The notes beneath the pieces are model-generated. The model saw only the letters and a list, made by a program, of their open reading frames with translations. It made no database searches and was not told the DNA's origin. Positions 36,255-45,259 of a stretch of DNA of 64,000 nucleotides are shown in pieces; the stretch's first letter is position 1; every line of letters starts with the position of its first letter. The stretch is from Variovorax sp. UMC13 (lineage in GTDB: Bacteria > Pseudomonadota > Gammaproteobacteria > Burkholderiales > Burkholderiaceae_C): positions 1 to 64,000 of the forward strand of contig NZ_LZZW01000002.1 in NCBI RefSeq assembly GCF_014170375.1, in the 5' to 3' direction. The position numbers and the translations under genes are program-made.

Positions 36255-37202
36255 TTGGAACTGCGTCAATTCAAGTATTTCCTGTCGATCGCCGACAGCG
36301 GCAGCCTGTCGCGTGCGGCGCTGCAGCTGCACGTGGCGCAGTCGGCGCTGAGCCGGCAGCTGTCGGAGCTCGAGGCCGAGCTCGGCACCCAGCTGCTGCT
36401 GCGCAGCCGCAACGGCGTGGTGCTCACCGACAGCGGCAAGGTGTTCTACGAGTACGCCCAGGGCATCACCAAGCAGATCGAGGACGCGCGGGCCGCCGTG
36501 CATTGCGCGGCCGATGCGGTGGTCGGCTCGGTGGTGGCGGCATTGCCGCAGAGCGTGGCCGCCACGCTCGCGCTGCCGCTGCTGCGGGCCGCGGCGAAGC
36601 GCTACCCCAACATCGTGTTCCACCTCAACGAAGAGCTGACCGGCAACATGGCCGACCAGATGCTGCGCGGCCGCGTCGACGTGGCGGTCTTCACGCCCGG
36701 CATGCTGCCGCAGGACATCGCCTTCACGCCGCTGGTGGACGAGGCCTTCGTGCTGATCCATTCGTCACAGGACGAGGGCGCGCCGCCACCCGGCGACGTG
36801 ACGGTGGCGCAGGCCATCGCGCGCCCGCTGGTGCTGCCCAGCAACCACCACGGCCATTGCACGCGCTGGATCGTCGATGCCGCGCTCGAGGCCGGGTCGT
36901 ACCGCGCGCAGCGCATCGCGGCCGAGATCAACTCGGTCTATGTGCTCAAGAGCGCGGTCGAGGCCGGCATCGGGCCGACCATCATGCCGCTGGGCCTGGC
37001 GCAGCGCGAGGTCGAGGACGGCCGGCTGGTCGCGCATGCGATCGCCTCCGATGCGATGGTGCGGCGGCTCGGCCTGTGCGTCTCGCGGCACCTGCCGATG
37101 ACCAACGCCAAGCGCGCGATCTGCCAGCTGATCCGCGACGTGGTGCGCGAACTCTGCGAACAGCAGAGGTGGGCCGGCGCGCGCCTCGTCACCGAAGGCT
37201 GA
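36255..37202 (+). CDS. LysR-family transcriptional regulator (TTG start)
   Basis: A 315-residue LysR regulator of the CatM/NAC-like style. The wHTH begins at once: ELRQFKYFLSIADSGSLSRA followed by LHVAQSALSRQLSELEAELG. The effector domain runs from about 90 to 290, with EAGIGPTIMPLG near the end. The TTG at 36255 has a strong GGAGG at 8 bases and matches the family N-terminus exactly. It is 50 bases downstream of the hydroxyacid dehydrogenase on the same strand, so it may be cotranscribed and may regulate the MFS-dehydrogenase pair. Confidence 0.88.
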   Translation: MELRQFKYFLSIADSGSLSRAALQLHVAQSALSRQLSELEAELGTQLLLRSRNGVVLTDSGKVFYEYAQGITKQIEDARAAVHCAADAVVGSVVAALPQSVAATLALPLLRAAAKRYPNIVFHLNEELTGNMADQMLRGRVDVAVFTPGMLPQDIAFTPLVDEAFVLIHSSQDEGAPPPGDVTVAQAIARPLVLPSNHHGHCTRWIVDAALEAGSYRAQRIAAEINSVYVLKSAVEAGIGPTIMPLGLAQREVEDGRLVAHAIASDAMVRRLGLCVSRHLPMTNAKRAICQLIRDVVRELCEQQRWAGARLVTEG

Positions 37203-37210
37203 GGCGCGCG

Positions 37211-37250
37211 AAAAAGCCGGCCCTCGCTTGCGCGCGGGCCGGCTCGGTCT
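37211..37250. terminator. Bidirectional terminator between LysR and DUF4148 genes
   Basis: AGCCGGCCC (37215-37223) pairs with GGGCCGGCT (37236-37244). The run AAAAA at 37211-37215 gives a U-tract on the minus strand, so it is a good terminator for the DUF4148 gene and a weaker one for the LysR gene. Confidence 0.75.
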
Positions 37251-37266
37251 TCAGATCACGAGGAGA

Positions 37267-37629
37267 TCAGTTGGCAACGGCAGGGCGCTGCTGCTGTGCC
37301 TGCACCGGTGCCGAGGTGCGCGTCATCGTCGAGATCACGCGGCTGTTGACCTTGGAACCGCTCGACACGTTCTGGTCGGGTGCGTTGGCTTGCTTGACCG
37401 CATCGGCATACACCGCATCGCGGTTGGCCGTCGAGGTGAAGGGCTCGGCGCCGCGCGAACCGCGGGCGACGTTCTGGTTCGGCGAGGCGGCGGTGCGTTC
37501 GGCTTCGGCAGCGACTTCGGCGCGGCTCTTGACCGAGTTGGCGGCGTGCACGCCGTCATAGGTCTCGGCGTGGGCCAGCGAGAAGATCGACAGCGACAGG
37601 GTGGCGGCGAGGAGCGAGAGCGTTTTCAT
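37267..37629 (-). CDS. DUF4148 domain-containing small exported protein
   Basis: A 120-residue secreted protein. The Sec signal MKTLSLLAATLSLSIFSLA ends with an AHA-ET cleavage at residue 21. The mature part matches the DUF4148 family common in Burkholderiales: SRAEVAAEAERTAASPNQNV, and a second half with RDAVYADAVKQANAPDQNV, giving two related segments. Function unknown; family members are often induced by stress or two-component systems. An AAGGACC site precedes the start. It is monocistronic, convergent with the LysR gene across a shared terminator, and its upstream side faces the inverted-repeat element at 37700. Confidence 0.8.
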   Translation of the reverse strand: MKTLSLLAATLSLSIFSLAHAETYDGVHAANSVKSRAEVAAEAERTAASPNQNVARGSRGAEPFTSTANRDAVYADAVKQANAPDQNVSSGSKVNSRVISTMTRTSAPVQAQQQRPAVAN

Positions 37630-37699
37630 GAGAGGTCCTTCGAAGTGAGTGGTCCGGTTGTCTGATCCGTGGCCATCGCATCGCGATGCCGTGCGGGGA

Positions 37700-37965
37700 G
37701 GGCCTGTTCACCCTATTTCCGGGGTCGCGAAGGCCTGCCACGGCGGGCCAATCAAGGCGCGTGACGCCGCGCGTGCTGAAGCACGCGCAAGGAGCGCAAC
37801 GCCGAGTGGCCCGCCGTGGAAGGCCTTCCCGAAGGGTTGGCTGAATCAGGGGCCGTCTGCGGCGTTGCCCGCGCTTGCAAGGCCAAAGCCTTGCTGCGCA
37901 CGGGCGCCTTGCATCCAGCCCCTGATTCAACCAACGCGATCCCCGGAAATAGGGTGAACAGGCCC
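37700..37965. repeat. Cloverleaf-type inverted-repeat element (MITE-like), no coding capacity
   Basis: A 266-base element bounded by perfect 25-base inverted repeats, left arm 37700-37724 beginning GGGCCTGTTCACCC and right arm 37941-37965; pairing extends about 5 more bases inward with one bulge. Inside are two long hairpins: A (arms 37730-37750 and 37807-37827, 20 of 21 paired, with a nested GCGCGTGCT/AGCACGCGC hairpin) and B (arms 37836-37853 and 37918-37935, 17 of 18 paired, with nested GCAAGGC/GCCTTGC). Together they form a three-way, cloverleaf-like junction. There is no open frame for a transposase and no clear target duplication. It fills most of the 485-base gap between the DUF4148 and recC genes. 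Confidence 0.8.
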
Positions 37966-38114
37966 CAGTGTGTTGATTTTTTGTTTCTTGTACCGATCGA
38001 CTTCGTGCACGCCGTGTTTCCATCGCACGAACAATCACGCGCTCTCGAAATGGCATGCGGCGAGAATCGGGCGCACTCGGCTACGCTTCTTTTCTTCCGA
38101 CGCTCCTTCTCCGC

Positions 38115-41100
38115 ATGACACCCACCGACCTCCAGCCCGGCCTCCTGGTCCTGCACGGCAACCGCGCCGAGCTGCTGGGCGATGCGTTGTTCGAATGGAC
38201 CCGTCGCCATCCGCTGCAGCCGCTGGAGGAAGAGATCTTCCTGGTGCAGAGCAACGGCGTGGCCGAGTGGCTGAAGATGACGCTGGCTTCGCGCAGCGGC
38301 GTGTGCGCGGCGGCCCGGGTCGAGTTGCCCGCGCGTTTCCTCTGGCGCAGCTACCGCCAGGTGCTGGGCCGCGACGCGGTGCCGCCGCGCTCGGCGCTCG
38401 ACAAGCAGGCGCTGGCCTGGCGCCTGATGCACCTGCTGCCCGCGCTCGCGTCGCAGCCGGGCTACGAGCCGCTGGCCGGCTTCCTGCGCGACGGCGACAT
38501 GGGCCGCCGACTGCAGCTCGCGAGTCGGCTCGCCGATCTCTACGACCAGTACCAGGTCTACCGCGGCGACTGGCTCGCGGCCTGGGAAGCCGGGCGTGAC
38601 GTGCTGCCCGGCCCCCGGGGCGAGACCGCATTGCCGCCGGACCAACGCTGGCAGGCCGCGCTGTGGCGCGAACTGCTCGAAGGCCTGAGCGAGGAGGAGC
38701 GCTTCGCGGCGCGCTCGAATCTGCACCGCCGCTTCATCGCCGCGCTGGACGCGGGCGACAGGCCCGCCACGCCGGTGGCGCGCCGCGTGATGCTGTTCGG
38801 CATGACGCACGTGCCCATGCAGACGCTCGAGGCGCTGGCCGCGCTGTCCGCGCACAGCCAGGTGCTGATGGCCATCCCCAACCCCAGCCGCTACCACTGG
38901 GCTGACATCATCGAAGGCCGCGAGCTGCTGCGCATGGAGCGCCGGCGCCAGCCCTTGCGTGCCGAACGCGACCTGGCGCTGGTGCCGCTGGATCAGATGC
39001 ATGCGCACGGCCATCCGCTGCTCGCGGCCTGGGGCCGCCAGGGCCGCGACTTCGTGCGCCAGCTCGATGCCTTTGACGACGCCGACGCCACGCGCCAGCG
39101 CTTCGGCGACAGCAAGATCGACCTGTTCGACGAGGCCGAACCCGAGACGCTGCTGCAGCAGGTGCAGGCCCACATCCGCGACCTGCTGCCGCTGGGCGAG
39201 CATCCGCATCCGGCGCTCGAGGCGGACGATCGGTCGATCGTCTTCCACATCGCGCACGGCGCGCAGCGCGAGGTCGAGATCCTGCACGACCAGCTGCTGG
39301 CGCTGCTTGCCGATCCCCCGGGCGGCACGCCGCTGAACCCGCGCGACATCGTGGTCATGGTGCCCGACGTGGCGGCCTTCGCGCCGGCCATCCGCTCGGT
39401 GTTCGGCCAGCATTCGCGCGGCGATGCGCGCTTCATTCCCTTCGACATCGCCGACCTGAGCGAGCGCGGCCACAACCCGCTGCTGGTCGCGCTCGAATGG
39501 CTGCTGCGCCTGCCGCAGCAGCGCTGCGGCCTGACCGAGATCCGCGACCTGCTCGACGTGCCGGCCGTGGCCGCGCGCTTCGGCCTCGATGCCGACGCGC
39601 TGCCGCGCCTGGCACGCTGGATGGAAGGCGCGGGCATCCGCTGGGGCCTGGACCTCGCGCACCGGCGCGACCTGGGCCTGGCCGAGTGCGGCGAGCAGAA
39701 CACCTGGCTGTTCGGCCTGCGCCGCATGCTGCTGGGCTATGCGAGCGGCGAAGCGGCCGAGGGCGTGGACGGCAGCTTCCAGGACATCGAGCCCTATGCC
39801 GAAGTCGGCGGCCTCGAAGCCACCATCGCGGGCGCGCTGGCCGACCTGGTCGAGGTGCTGGGCGACTGGTGGGTGCAGGCCTCGACCGAGGCCACGCCCG
39901 CCGGCTGGGCCGAACGCTCGCGCGCCTTGCTCGAGGCGCTGATGGCGCCCACCGACGAGCGCGAGCGGCTGGCGCTGGCCGCCGCGCAGCAGGCGCTGGG
40001 CCAGTGGCTGGAAGCCTGCGAACTGGCCGGCTTCGATGCGCCGGTGTCGCTGGCCGTGGCGCGCGAAGCCTGGCTCGAAGGCATCGACGAGCCCGGCCTG
40101 AGCCGCCGCTTCCGCGCCGGCGGCGTCACCTTCTGCACCTTGCTGCCGATGCGAGCCGTGCCCTTCGAGGTCGTGTGCCTGCTGGGCATGAACGACGGCG
40201 ACTACCCGCGCAGCAGCCCGCGCAGCGACTTCGACCTGATGGGCCTGCCCGGCCAGCGCCGCCCCGGCGACCGCTCGCGCCGCGACGACGACCGTCAGCT
40301 TATGCTGGAGGCGCTGCTGTCGGCGCGCCGGGTGCTCTACCTGAGCTGGACCGGCCGCAGCGTGCGCGACAACAGCGAGCAGCCGCCGTCGGTGCTGGTC
40401 TCGCAGCTGCGCGACTACCTGGCCGCGGGATGGCATGAGGATGTGGTCGAGGCTCGCACCACCGAGCATCCGCTGCAACCCTTCAGCCGGCGCTACTTCG
40501 AAGGCCGCGAAGGCGATGCGCTGTTCACCCATGCGCGCGAATGGCGCACCGCGCACGAGGCCACGGCCGAACAGGCCGCCCCCGTGTTGCGTCCCGAAGG
40601 CGCGGCCGCCAACGGCGAGCGCGCCGTGCCGCTCACGCTCGCGGCACTGACCAGCTTCCTCAAGAACCCGGTCAAGGACTTCTTCCGCCGCCAGCTCGAC
40701 GTGGTGTTCCAGGAAGACGAGGCCGCGATGGAGGACCACGAGGCCTTCGCGCTCGACGGCCTCGAACAGTACGGCCTGCTCGACGAGGCGCTGACGGTGC
40801 TGCGCGATGTCGACGACGCGGCCGCGCTGTCGCGGCGCGTCGATGCGCAGCTGCAGCGCATCCGCCGCAGCGGCCGGCTGCCGATGGCCGAGTTGGGCCG
40901 GCGCGCCGAGCGCGCGCTGGCCGACACGCTGCAGCCCATGCTCGCGCGCTGGCGTGCGCTGCATGCGCTGTACCCGGTGGCGGGCGTGAAGGAGCCGCTG
41001 CGCTTCGCGCACGAAGGCCTGCTGCTCGACGACTGGCTCGACGGCCTGCGCCTGTCCTCGCTCGAATCGGGGGAGCCGGTGTGGATGGGCATGCTGCCCA

Positions 41101-41573
41101 CGCGGCTCGCCTCGGAAAAAGGCGTGGTGCGGCCCGACAAGCTGATCGCGCTGTGGGTCAACACCCTCGTCAGCAGCGCCTGCGGCGCGCCGGTGCAGGG
41201 CGTGCTGGTGGGGCGCGATGCGACCCTCACGGCCCAGCCGCTGCAGGCCGACTTCGCGATGGCCACGCTGCGGACCCTGCTCGACGTCTGGCGCGAAGGC
41301 ATGGGCCGGCCGCTGCCGCTGGCGCCGCTCACCGCCCTCGAATGGCTGGCCGGCGGCAAGCCCGAGCAGGCCTACGAAGGCGGCATGTTCGTCGGTGGCG
41401 AGGTGCAGGAGCCCTGCCTGGCGCGGGTCTATCCCGACCATGAGGCCTTGCGCGCAGGGGGCGAATTCGAAGACCTGGCCGAGGCGCTGTTCGCGCCGCT
41501 GCGAAGCTGGGCCGAAACGCAGGTCACGGTGGAACTGCATGCGGCCGGCGGGTCGGAAGGAGAGCTGGCATGA
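38115..41573 (+). CDS. recC: Exodeoxyribonuclease V gamma subunit
   Basis: A 1152-residue RecC, the subunit that splits the DNA and recognises Chi in RecBCD-type enzymes. The N-terminal inactive helicase-like region has LVQSNGVAEWLKMTLASRSG near 45-64 and MPNPSRYHWADI-type family sequence (MAIPNPSRYHWAD); the mid region has VCLLGMNDGDYPR; the C-terminal domain contains LTSFLKNPVKDFFRRQLDV, the inactive-nuclease-like fold. Length is close to E. coli RecC (1122). The ATG at 38115 is chosen because the conserved GLLVLHGNRAE follows. The stop overlaps the recB ATG. The gene order recC-recB-recD without ptr is usual for Burkholderiales. Confidence 0.95.
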   Translation: MTPTDLQPGLLVLHGNRAELLGDALFEWTRRHPLQPLEEEIFLVQSNGVAEWLKMTLASRSGVCAAARVELPARFLWRSYRQVLGRDAVPPRSALDKQALAWRLMHLLPALASQPGYEPLAGFLRDGDMGRRLQLASRLADLYDQYQVYRGDWLAAWEAGRDVLPGPRGETALPPDQRWQAALWRELLEGLSEEERFAARSNLHRRFIAALDAGDRPATPVARRVMLFGMTHVPMQTLEALAALSAHSQVLMAIPNPSRYHWADIIEGRELLRMERRRQPLRAERDLALVPLDQMHAHGHPLLAAWGRQGRDFVRQLDAFDDADATRQRFGDSKIDLFDEAEPETLLQQVQAHIRDLLPLGEHPHPALEADDRSIVFHIAHGAQREVEILHDQLLALLADPPGGTPLNPRDIVVMVPDVAAFAPAIRSVFGQHSRGDARFIPFDIADLSERGHNPLLVALEWLLRLPQQRCGLTEIRDLLDVPAVAARFGLDADALPRLARWMEGAGIRWGLDLAHRRDLGLAECGEQNTWLFGLRRMLLGYASGEAAEGVDGSFQDIEPYAEVGGLEATIAGALADLVEVLGDWWVQASTEATPAGWAERSRALLEALMAPTDERERLALAAAQQALGQWLEACELAGFDAPVSLAVAREAWLEGIDEPGLSRRFRAGGVTFCTLLPMRAVPFEVVCLLGMNDGDYPRSSPRSDFDLMGLPGQRRPGDRSRRDDDRQLMLEALLSARRVLYLSWTGRSVRDNSEQPPSVLVSQLRDYLAAGWHEDVVEARTTEHPLQPFSRRYFEGREGDALFTHAREWRTAHEATAEQAAPVLRPEGAAANGERAVPLTLAALTSFLKNPVKDFFRRQLDVVFQEDEAAMEDHEAFALDGLEQYGLLDEALTVLRDVDDAAALSRRVDAQLQRIRRSGRLPMAELGRRAERALADTLQPMLARWRALHALYPVAGVKEPLRFAHEGLLLDDWLDGLRLSSLESGEPVWMGMLPTRLASEKGVVRPDKLIALWVNTLVSSACGAPVQGVLVGRDATLTAQPLQADFAMATLRTLLDVWREGMGRPLPLAPLTALEWLAGGKPEQAYEGGMFVGGEVQEPCLARVYPDHEALRAGGEFEDLAEALFAPLRSWAETQVTVELHAAGGSEGELA

Positions 41574-44500
41574 GCATTGCGCTGAACGCACTCACCTTGC
41601 CCTTGTGGGGCAGCCGCCTGATCGAGGCCAGCGCGGGCACGGGCAAGACCTGGACCATCGCCGCGCTGTACCTGCGGCTGGTGCTGGGCCATGGCGGCGA
41701 GGACGAAGCCGGTGCGTCGACCGCGTTCGCGCGCCCGCTGGTGCCGGCCGAGATCCTGGTGATGACCTTCACCCGCGCGGCCACGCGCGAGCTGTCGGAC
41801 CGCGTGCGCGCGCGGCTGCTGCAGGCCGCGCGCTGCTTCCGCGGCGAGACCGAGCCCGAGGCGCACGACGTGTTCCTGCGCGAGCTCATGGCCGCCTACC
41901 CCGAAGGCACGGCCCGCACGGCGGCCGCCTGGCGGCTCGCGATGGCGGCCGAGAGCATGGACGATGCGGCGGTCCACACCATCGACGCCTGGTGCCAGCG
42001 CATGCTGCGCGAGCACGCCTTCGACAGCGGCAGCCTGTTCGACGAGGAGCTGGCCGCCAACGAGCGTGCGATGTTCGACGAGGCCGCGCAGGACTACTGG
42101 CGCCAGCAGTTCTACCCGCTCACCGGCGAGGCGCTCGATGCCGCGCTGGCCGCCTGGGGCAGCGTGGAGACCCTGGCGAAGGATGCGCGCGCACTGGCCG
42201 AGCAGGCCCTGCCGGCCGATGCGGGGCAGGGCAGCCTGGGCGCGCTGATCGCCACCACGCTGGCCGAGCGGCAGCGCGCGCTGGTCGCGCTCAAGCAGGG
42301 CTGGCCCGCGCGCATCGAGGCCATGCGCAGCTGGCTCGAAGGCCAGCTGGGCGGCAAGACCAGCGTCTTCAACAAGACCAAGCTGCGCGCGCAGTACTAC
42401 GAGCCCTGGCTGCGCGAGCTGCACGACTGGGCCAGCGGTGCGCGCAGCGACCGGCCGGTGCTCAACAAGGGCGAGTTCCGGCTCACGCCCGCGGGCCTGG
42501 ACGACGCCTGCAAGAGCGATGCGCCGCCCGCCTGGCCGGCCGAGTTCAGCGCCTTCGCGCAGCTGATGGCGGCGCTCGATGCGCTGCCGCCCCTCGCGCT
42601 GCGCCTGCGGCTGCACGCGGCCGCGCAGATTGCGCAGCGCATGGCCGAGCTCAAGAAGCAGGCCGGCAGCTTCGGCTTTGCCGACATGCTCGAGCGGCTC
42701 GATGCCGCGCTCGACCCGGCGCGCAACGGCGAGGCCGCGCTGCGCCTGCGCGAACGCATGCTGGCGCAGTACCCGGTGGCGCTGATCGACGAGTTCCAGG
42801 ACACCTCCCCGGTGCAGTCGCGCATCTTCGACCGGCTCTACCGCATCGCCGACAACGCGCCGGCCACCGGCCTGCTGCTGATCGGCGATCCCAAGCAGTC
42901 GATCTACGGCTTCCGCGGCGCCGACATCCATGCCTACCTGATGGCACGCCGCGCGACCGAGGGCCGGCACTACGTGCTGGGCACCAACCACCGCTCGACC
43001 GCCTCGGTGGTCGCGGCCGTGAACCACCTGCTGGCGCAGCCCGAGGCACGCGAAGGCGAGGGCGCCTTCATGTACCGCAGCGCGGGCGACAACCCGCTGC
43101 CCTTCGAGGCCGTGGGTGCGCGCGGGCGCGGCGAATCCTTCGTCAGCGCAGACGGCGCCGAGCCGGCCGTGACGATCGTGCTCGACGCCGAGCTGCTCAA
43201 CGCCGAGGGCAGCCGGCGCCGCTTCGCCGCGCGCTGCGCCGAACGCATCGTCACGCTGCTCAACGACGAAATGGCCGGCTTCGCCGAGCCCGGCAAGCCC
43301 TTCGTGCGCCTGCGCCCGGCCGACGTCGCGGTGCTGGTGCGCACCGGCAAGGAGGCCGCGGCCGTGCAGCGCGAGCTGCGCCGCCGTCGCGTGGCCTCGG
43401 TCTACCTGTCGGACAAGGATTCGGTGTTCGCCAGCGGCGAGGCCCACGACTTGCTGCACTGGCTCAAGGCCGTGGCGGCGCCGCTGGACGTGCGGCTGGC
43501 GCGCGCCGCGCTGGCCACGCGCACCGTGGGCCTGTCGATCGAAGAACTGCGCGTGCTGGCGCGCGACGACGAGGCCTTCGATGCGCGCAGCGAGCAGCTG
43601 CGCGAACTGCACGGCGTGTGGCAGCAGCAGGGCGTGCTCACCATGCTGCGCCGCACCTTGCACCGGCTCGACCTGCCCGCGCGCTGGCTGGCCGCGCCCG
43701 ACGGCGAACGCCGGCTCACCAACTTCCTGCACCTGGCCGAACTGCTGCAGGCCGCCAGCGGCATGCTCGACGGCGAACAGGCGCTGGTGCGCTGGCTGGG
43801 CGACCAGCTGCGCGGCGAATCGGCCGGCGGCGACGAGCAGGTGGTGCGGCTGGAAAGCGATGCCGACCTGGTGAAGGTCGTGACCGTCCACAAGTCCAAG
43901 GGCCTCGAGTACCCGCTGGTGTTCCTGCCCTTCGCCAGCGGCTTCCGCGGCGTGAAGAAGGCCGGCACCTCGCACCTGAGCCTGGCCGATGCAGAGGGCG
44001 AGCGCACGCTGCACCTGCACCTGAGCGATGCCCATGTGGCCGAGGCCGACAAGGAGCGCCACCGCGAAGACCTGCGCCTGCTGTACGTGGCGCTCACGCG
44101 CGCGCGGCATGCGGTCTGGGTCGGGCTGGCCGCGCTCAAGGAGGGCAGCGCGAACGCGCCGACCCTGCACCGCAGCGCGATCGGTTATGTGCTCAACGGC
44201 ACCGAGGCGGTGCTGCCCGAGCAGCTGCAGGCGCGCATCGTGGAAGCGGTGCAAGGTTGCGCCGACATCGCGCTGGTGCCGGCCGCCGACATGGCTGGTC
44301 TGGCGACCACGCCCTTGCAGCCGCGCGGCGCGCCGCCCGCGCTGCGCGAGGTCGCGGTCTACGACGCGCGCTTCGACCGGCGCTGGTCCATCGGCAGTTT
44401 CTCGGCGCTGGTGCGCACGCTGCCTTCGATGCCGGGCGTGCTGGCGTCCAGCGTGGCGGCGGTGCGCAACGACGAAGCGAGCGACGAGGCGCCCGAGCCG

Positions 44501-45259
44501 ATCGCCGCGGTCTCCGCTGCACCGGGCGACGCCCCCTGGCACCGCTTCCCGCGCGGCGCCTTCGCGGGCAACTTCCTGCACGACCAGCTCGAATGGCTGG
44601 CCGGCGAAGGCTTCGACCTCGCCGCCTCGGAAGAACGCCAGCAGCAGCTGCTGCGCCGCTGCGAACGCCAGGGCTGGGGCGAGCGCGCGGCCGAGGTGCT
44701 GGCCTGGCTGCTGCAGGTGCTGCAGACGCCGCTGCCGCCGATCGGCAGCGCGCTCGAGGGTCTGCAGGCCACGCTGCCCGAAATGGAGTTCTGGCTGCCC
44801 AGCCGCAGCCTCGATGCGCTGCAGATCGATGCGCTGTGCAGTGCGCACCTGCTGGCCGGCCGCGCGCGGCCGCCGCTGCCCGAGCGCGAACTGCACGGCA
44901 TGCTGATGGGCTTCGCCGACATCGTGTTCGCGCACGAGGGCCGCTACTGGGTGCTCGACCACAAGTCCAACCACCTGGGCGACGCCGATGCCGACTACAC
45001 GCCCGAGGTGCTCGAGGCCGCGATGGCCGCGCACCGCTACGACGTGCAGGCCGGCATCTACCTGCTGGCGCTGCACCGCCTGCTGCGCGAGCGGCTGGGC
45101 GAGGCCTACGACCCCGCGCAGCACCTGGGCGGCGCGGTCTTCCTGTTCCTGCGCGGCGTAGCCGGGCCGGCCCGCGGCTGCTACCACGTGCAGCCGCCGC
45201 TGGCGCTGCTCGACGGGCTCGACCAGCTGCTGGGCACGGCGCAGGAGGCCGACGCATGA
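41570..45259 (+). CDS. recB: Exodeoxyribonuclease V beta subunit
   Basis: A 1229-residue 3'-5' SF1A helicase with a C-terminal nuclease. Helicase motifs: Walker A IEASAGTGKTWTIAALYLRL near 17-36, motif Ia VMTFTRAATRELSDRVR, motif II LIDEFQDTSPVQ, motif III GDPKQSIYGFRGADIHAY, motif IV NHRST, motif V TVHKSKGLEYPLVFLP, motif VI LLYVALTRAR. The nuclease domain at the C-terminus keeps the catalytic residues GFADIVF, VLDHKSN and YDVQAGIYLLAL. Length is close to E. coli RecB (1180). It overlaps recC upstream and recD downstream by 4 bases each, so the three subunits are coupled. Confidence 0.96.
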   Translation: MSIALNALTLPLWGSRLIEASAGTGKTWTIAALYLRLVLGHGGEDEAGASTAFARPLVPAEILVMTFTRAATRELSDRVRARLLQAARCFRGETEPEAHDVFLRELMAAYPEGTARTAAAWRLAMAAESMDDAAVHTIDAWCQRMLREHAFDSGSLFDEELAANERAMFDEAAQDYWRQQFYPLTGEALDAALAAWGSVETLAKDARALAEQALPADAGQGSLGALIATTLAERQRALVALKQGWPARIEAMRSWLEGQLGGKTSVFNKTKLRAQYYEPWLRELHDWASGARSDRPVLNKGEFRLTPAGLDDACKSDAPPAWPAEFSAFAQLMAALDALPPLALRLRLHAAAQIAQRMAELKKQAGSFGFADMLERLDAALDPARNGEAALRLRERMLAQYPVALIDEFQDTSPVQSRIFDRLYRIADNAPATGLLLIGDPKQSIYGFRGADIHAYLMARRATEGRHYVLGTNHRSTASVVAAVNHLLAQPEAREGEGAFMYRSAGDNPLPFEAVGARGRGESFVSADGAEPAVTIVLDAELLNAEGSRRRFAARCAERIVTLLNDEMAGFAEPGKPFVRLRPADVAVLVRTGKEAAAVQRELRRRRVASVYLSDKDSVFASGEAHDLLHWLKAVAAPLDVRLARAALATRTVGLSIEELRVLARDDEAFDARSEQLRELHGVWQQQGVLTMLRRTLHRLDLPARWLAAPDGERRLTNFLHLAELLQAASGMLDGEQALVRWLGDQLRGESAGGDEQVVRLESDADLVKVVTVHKSKGLEYPLVFLPFASGFRGVKKAGTSHLSLADAEGERTLHLHLSDAHVAEADKERHREDLRLLYVALTRARHAVWVGLAALKEGSANAPTLHRSAIGYVLNGTEAVLPEQLQARIVEAVQGCADIALVPAADMAGLATTPLQPRGAPPALREVAVYDARFDRRWSIGSFSALVRTLPSMPGVLASSVAAVRNDEASDEAPEPIAAVSAAPGDAPWHRFPRGAFAGNFLHDQLEWLAGEGFDLAASEERQQQLLRRCERQGWGERAAEVLAWLLQVLQTPLPPIGSALEGLQATLPEMEFWLPSRSLDALQIDALCSAHLLAGRARPPLPERELHGMLMGFADIVFAHEGRYWVLDHKSNHLGDADADYTPEVLEAAMAAHRYDVQAGIYLLALHRLLRERLGEAYDPAQHLGGAVFLFLRGVAGPARGCYHVQPPLALLDGLDQLLGTAQEADA

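Noticed and set aside
37752..41591. A 1279-codon open frame on the minus strand opposite recC
   Set aside because: Antisense to a clear recC; composition is His/Arg/Gln-rich with no family likeness, the usual artefact of third-position GC bias.
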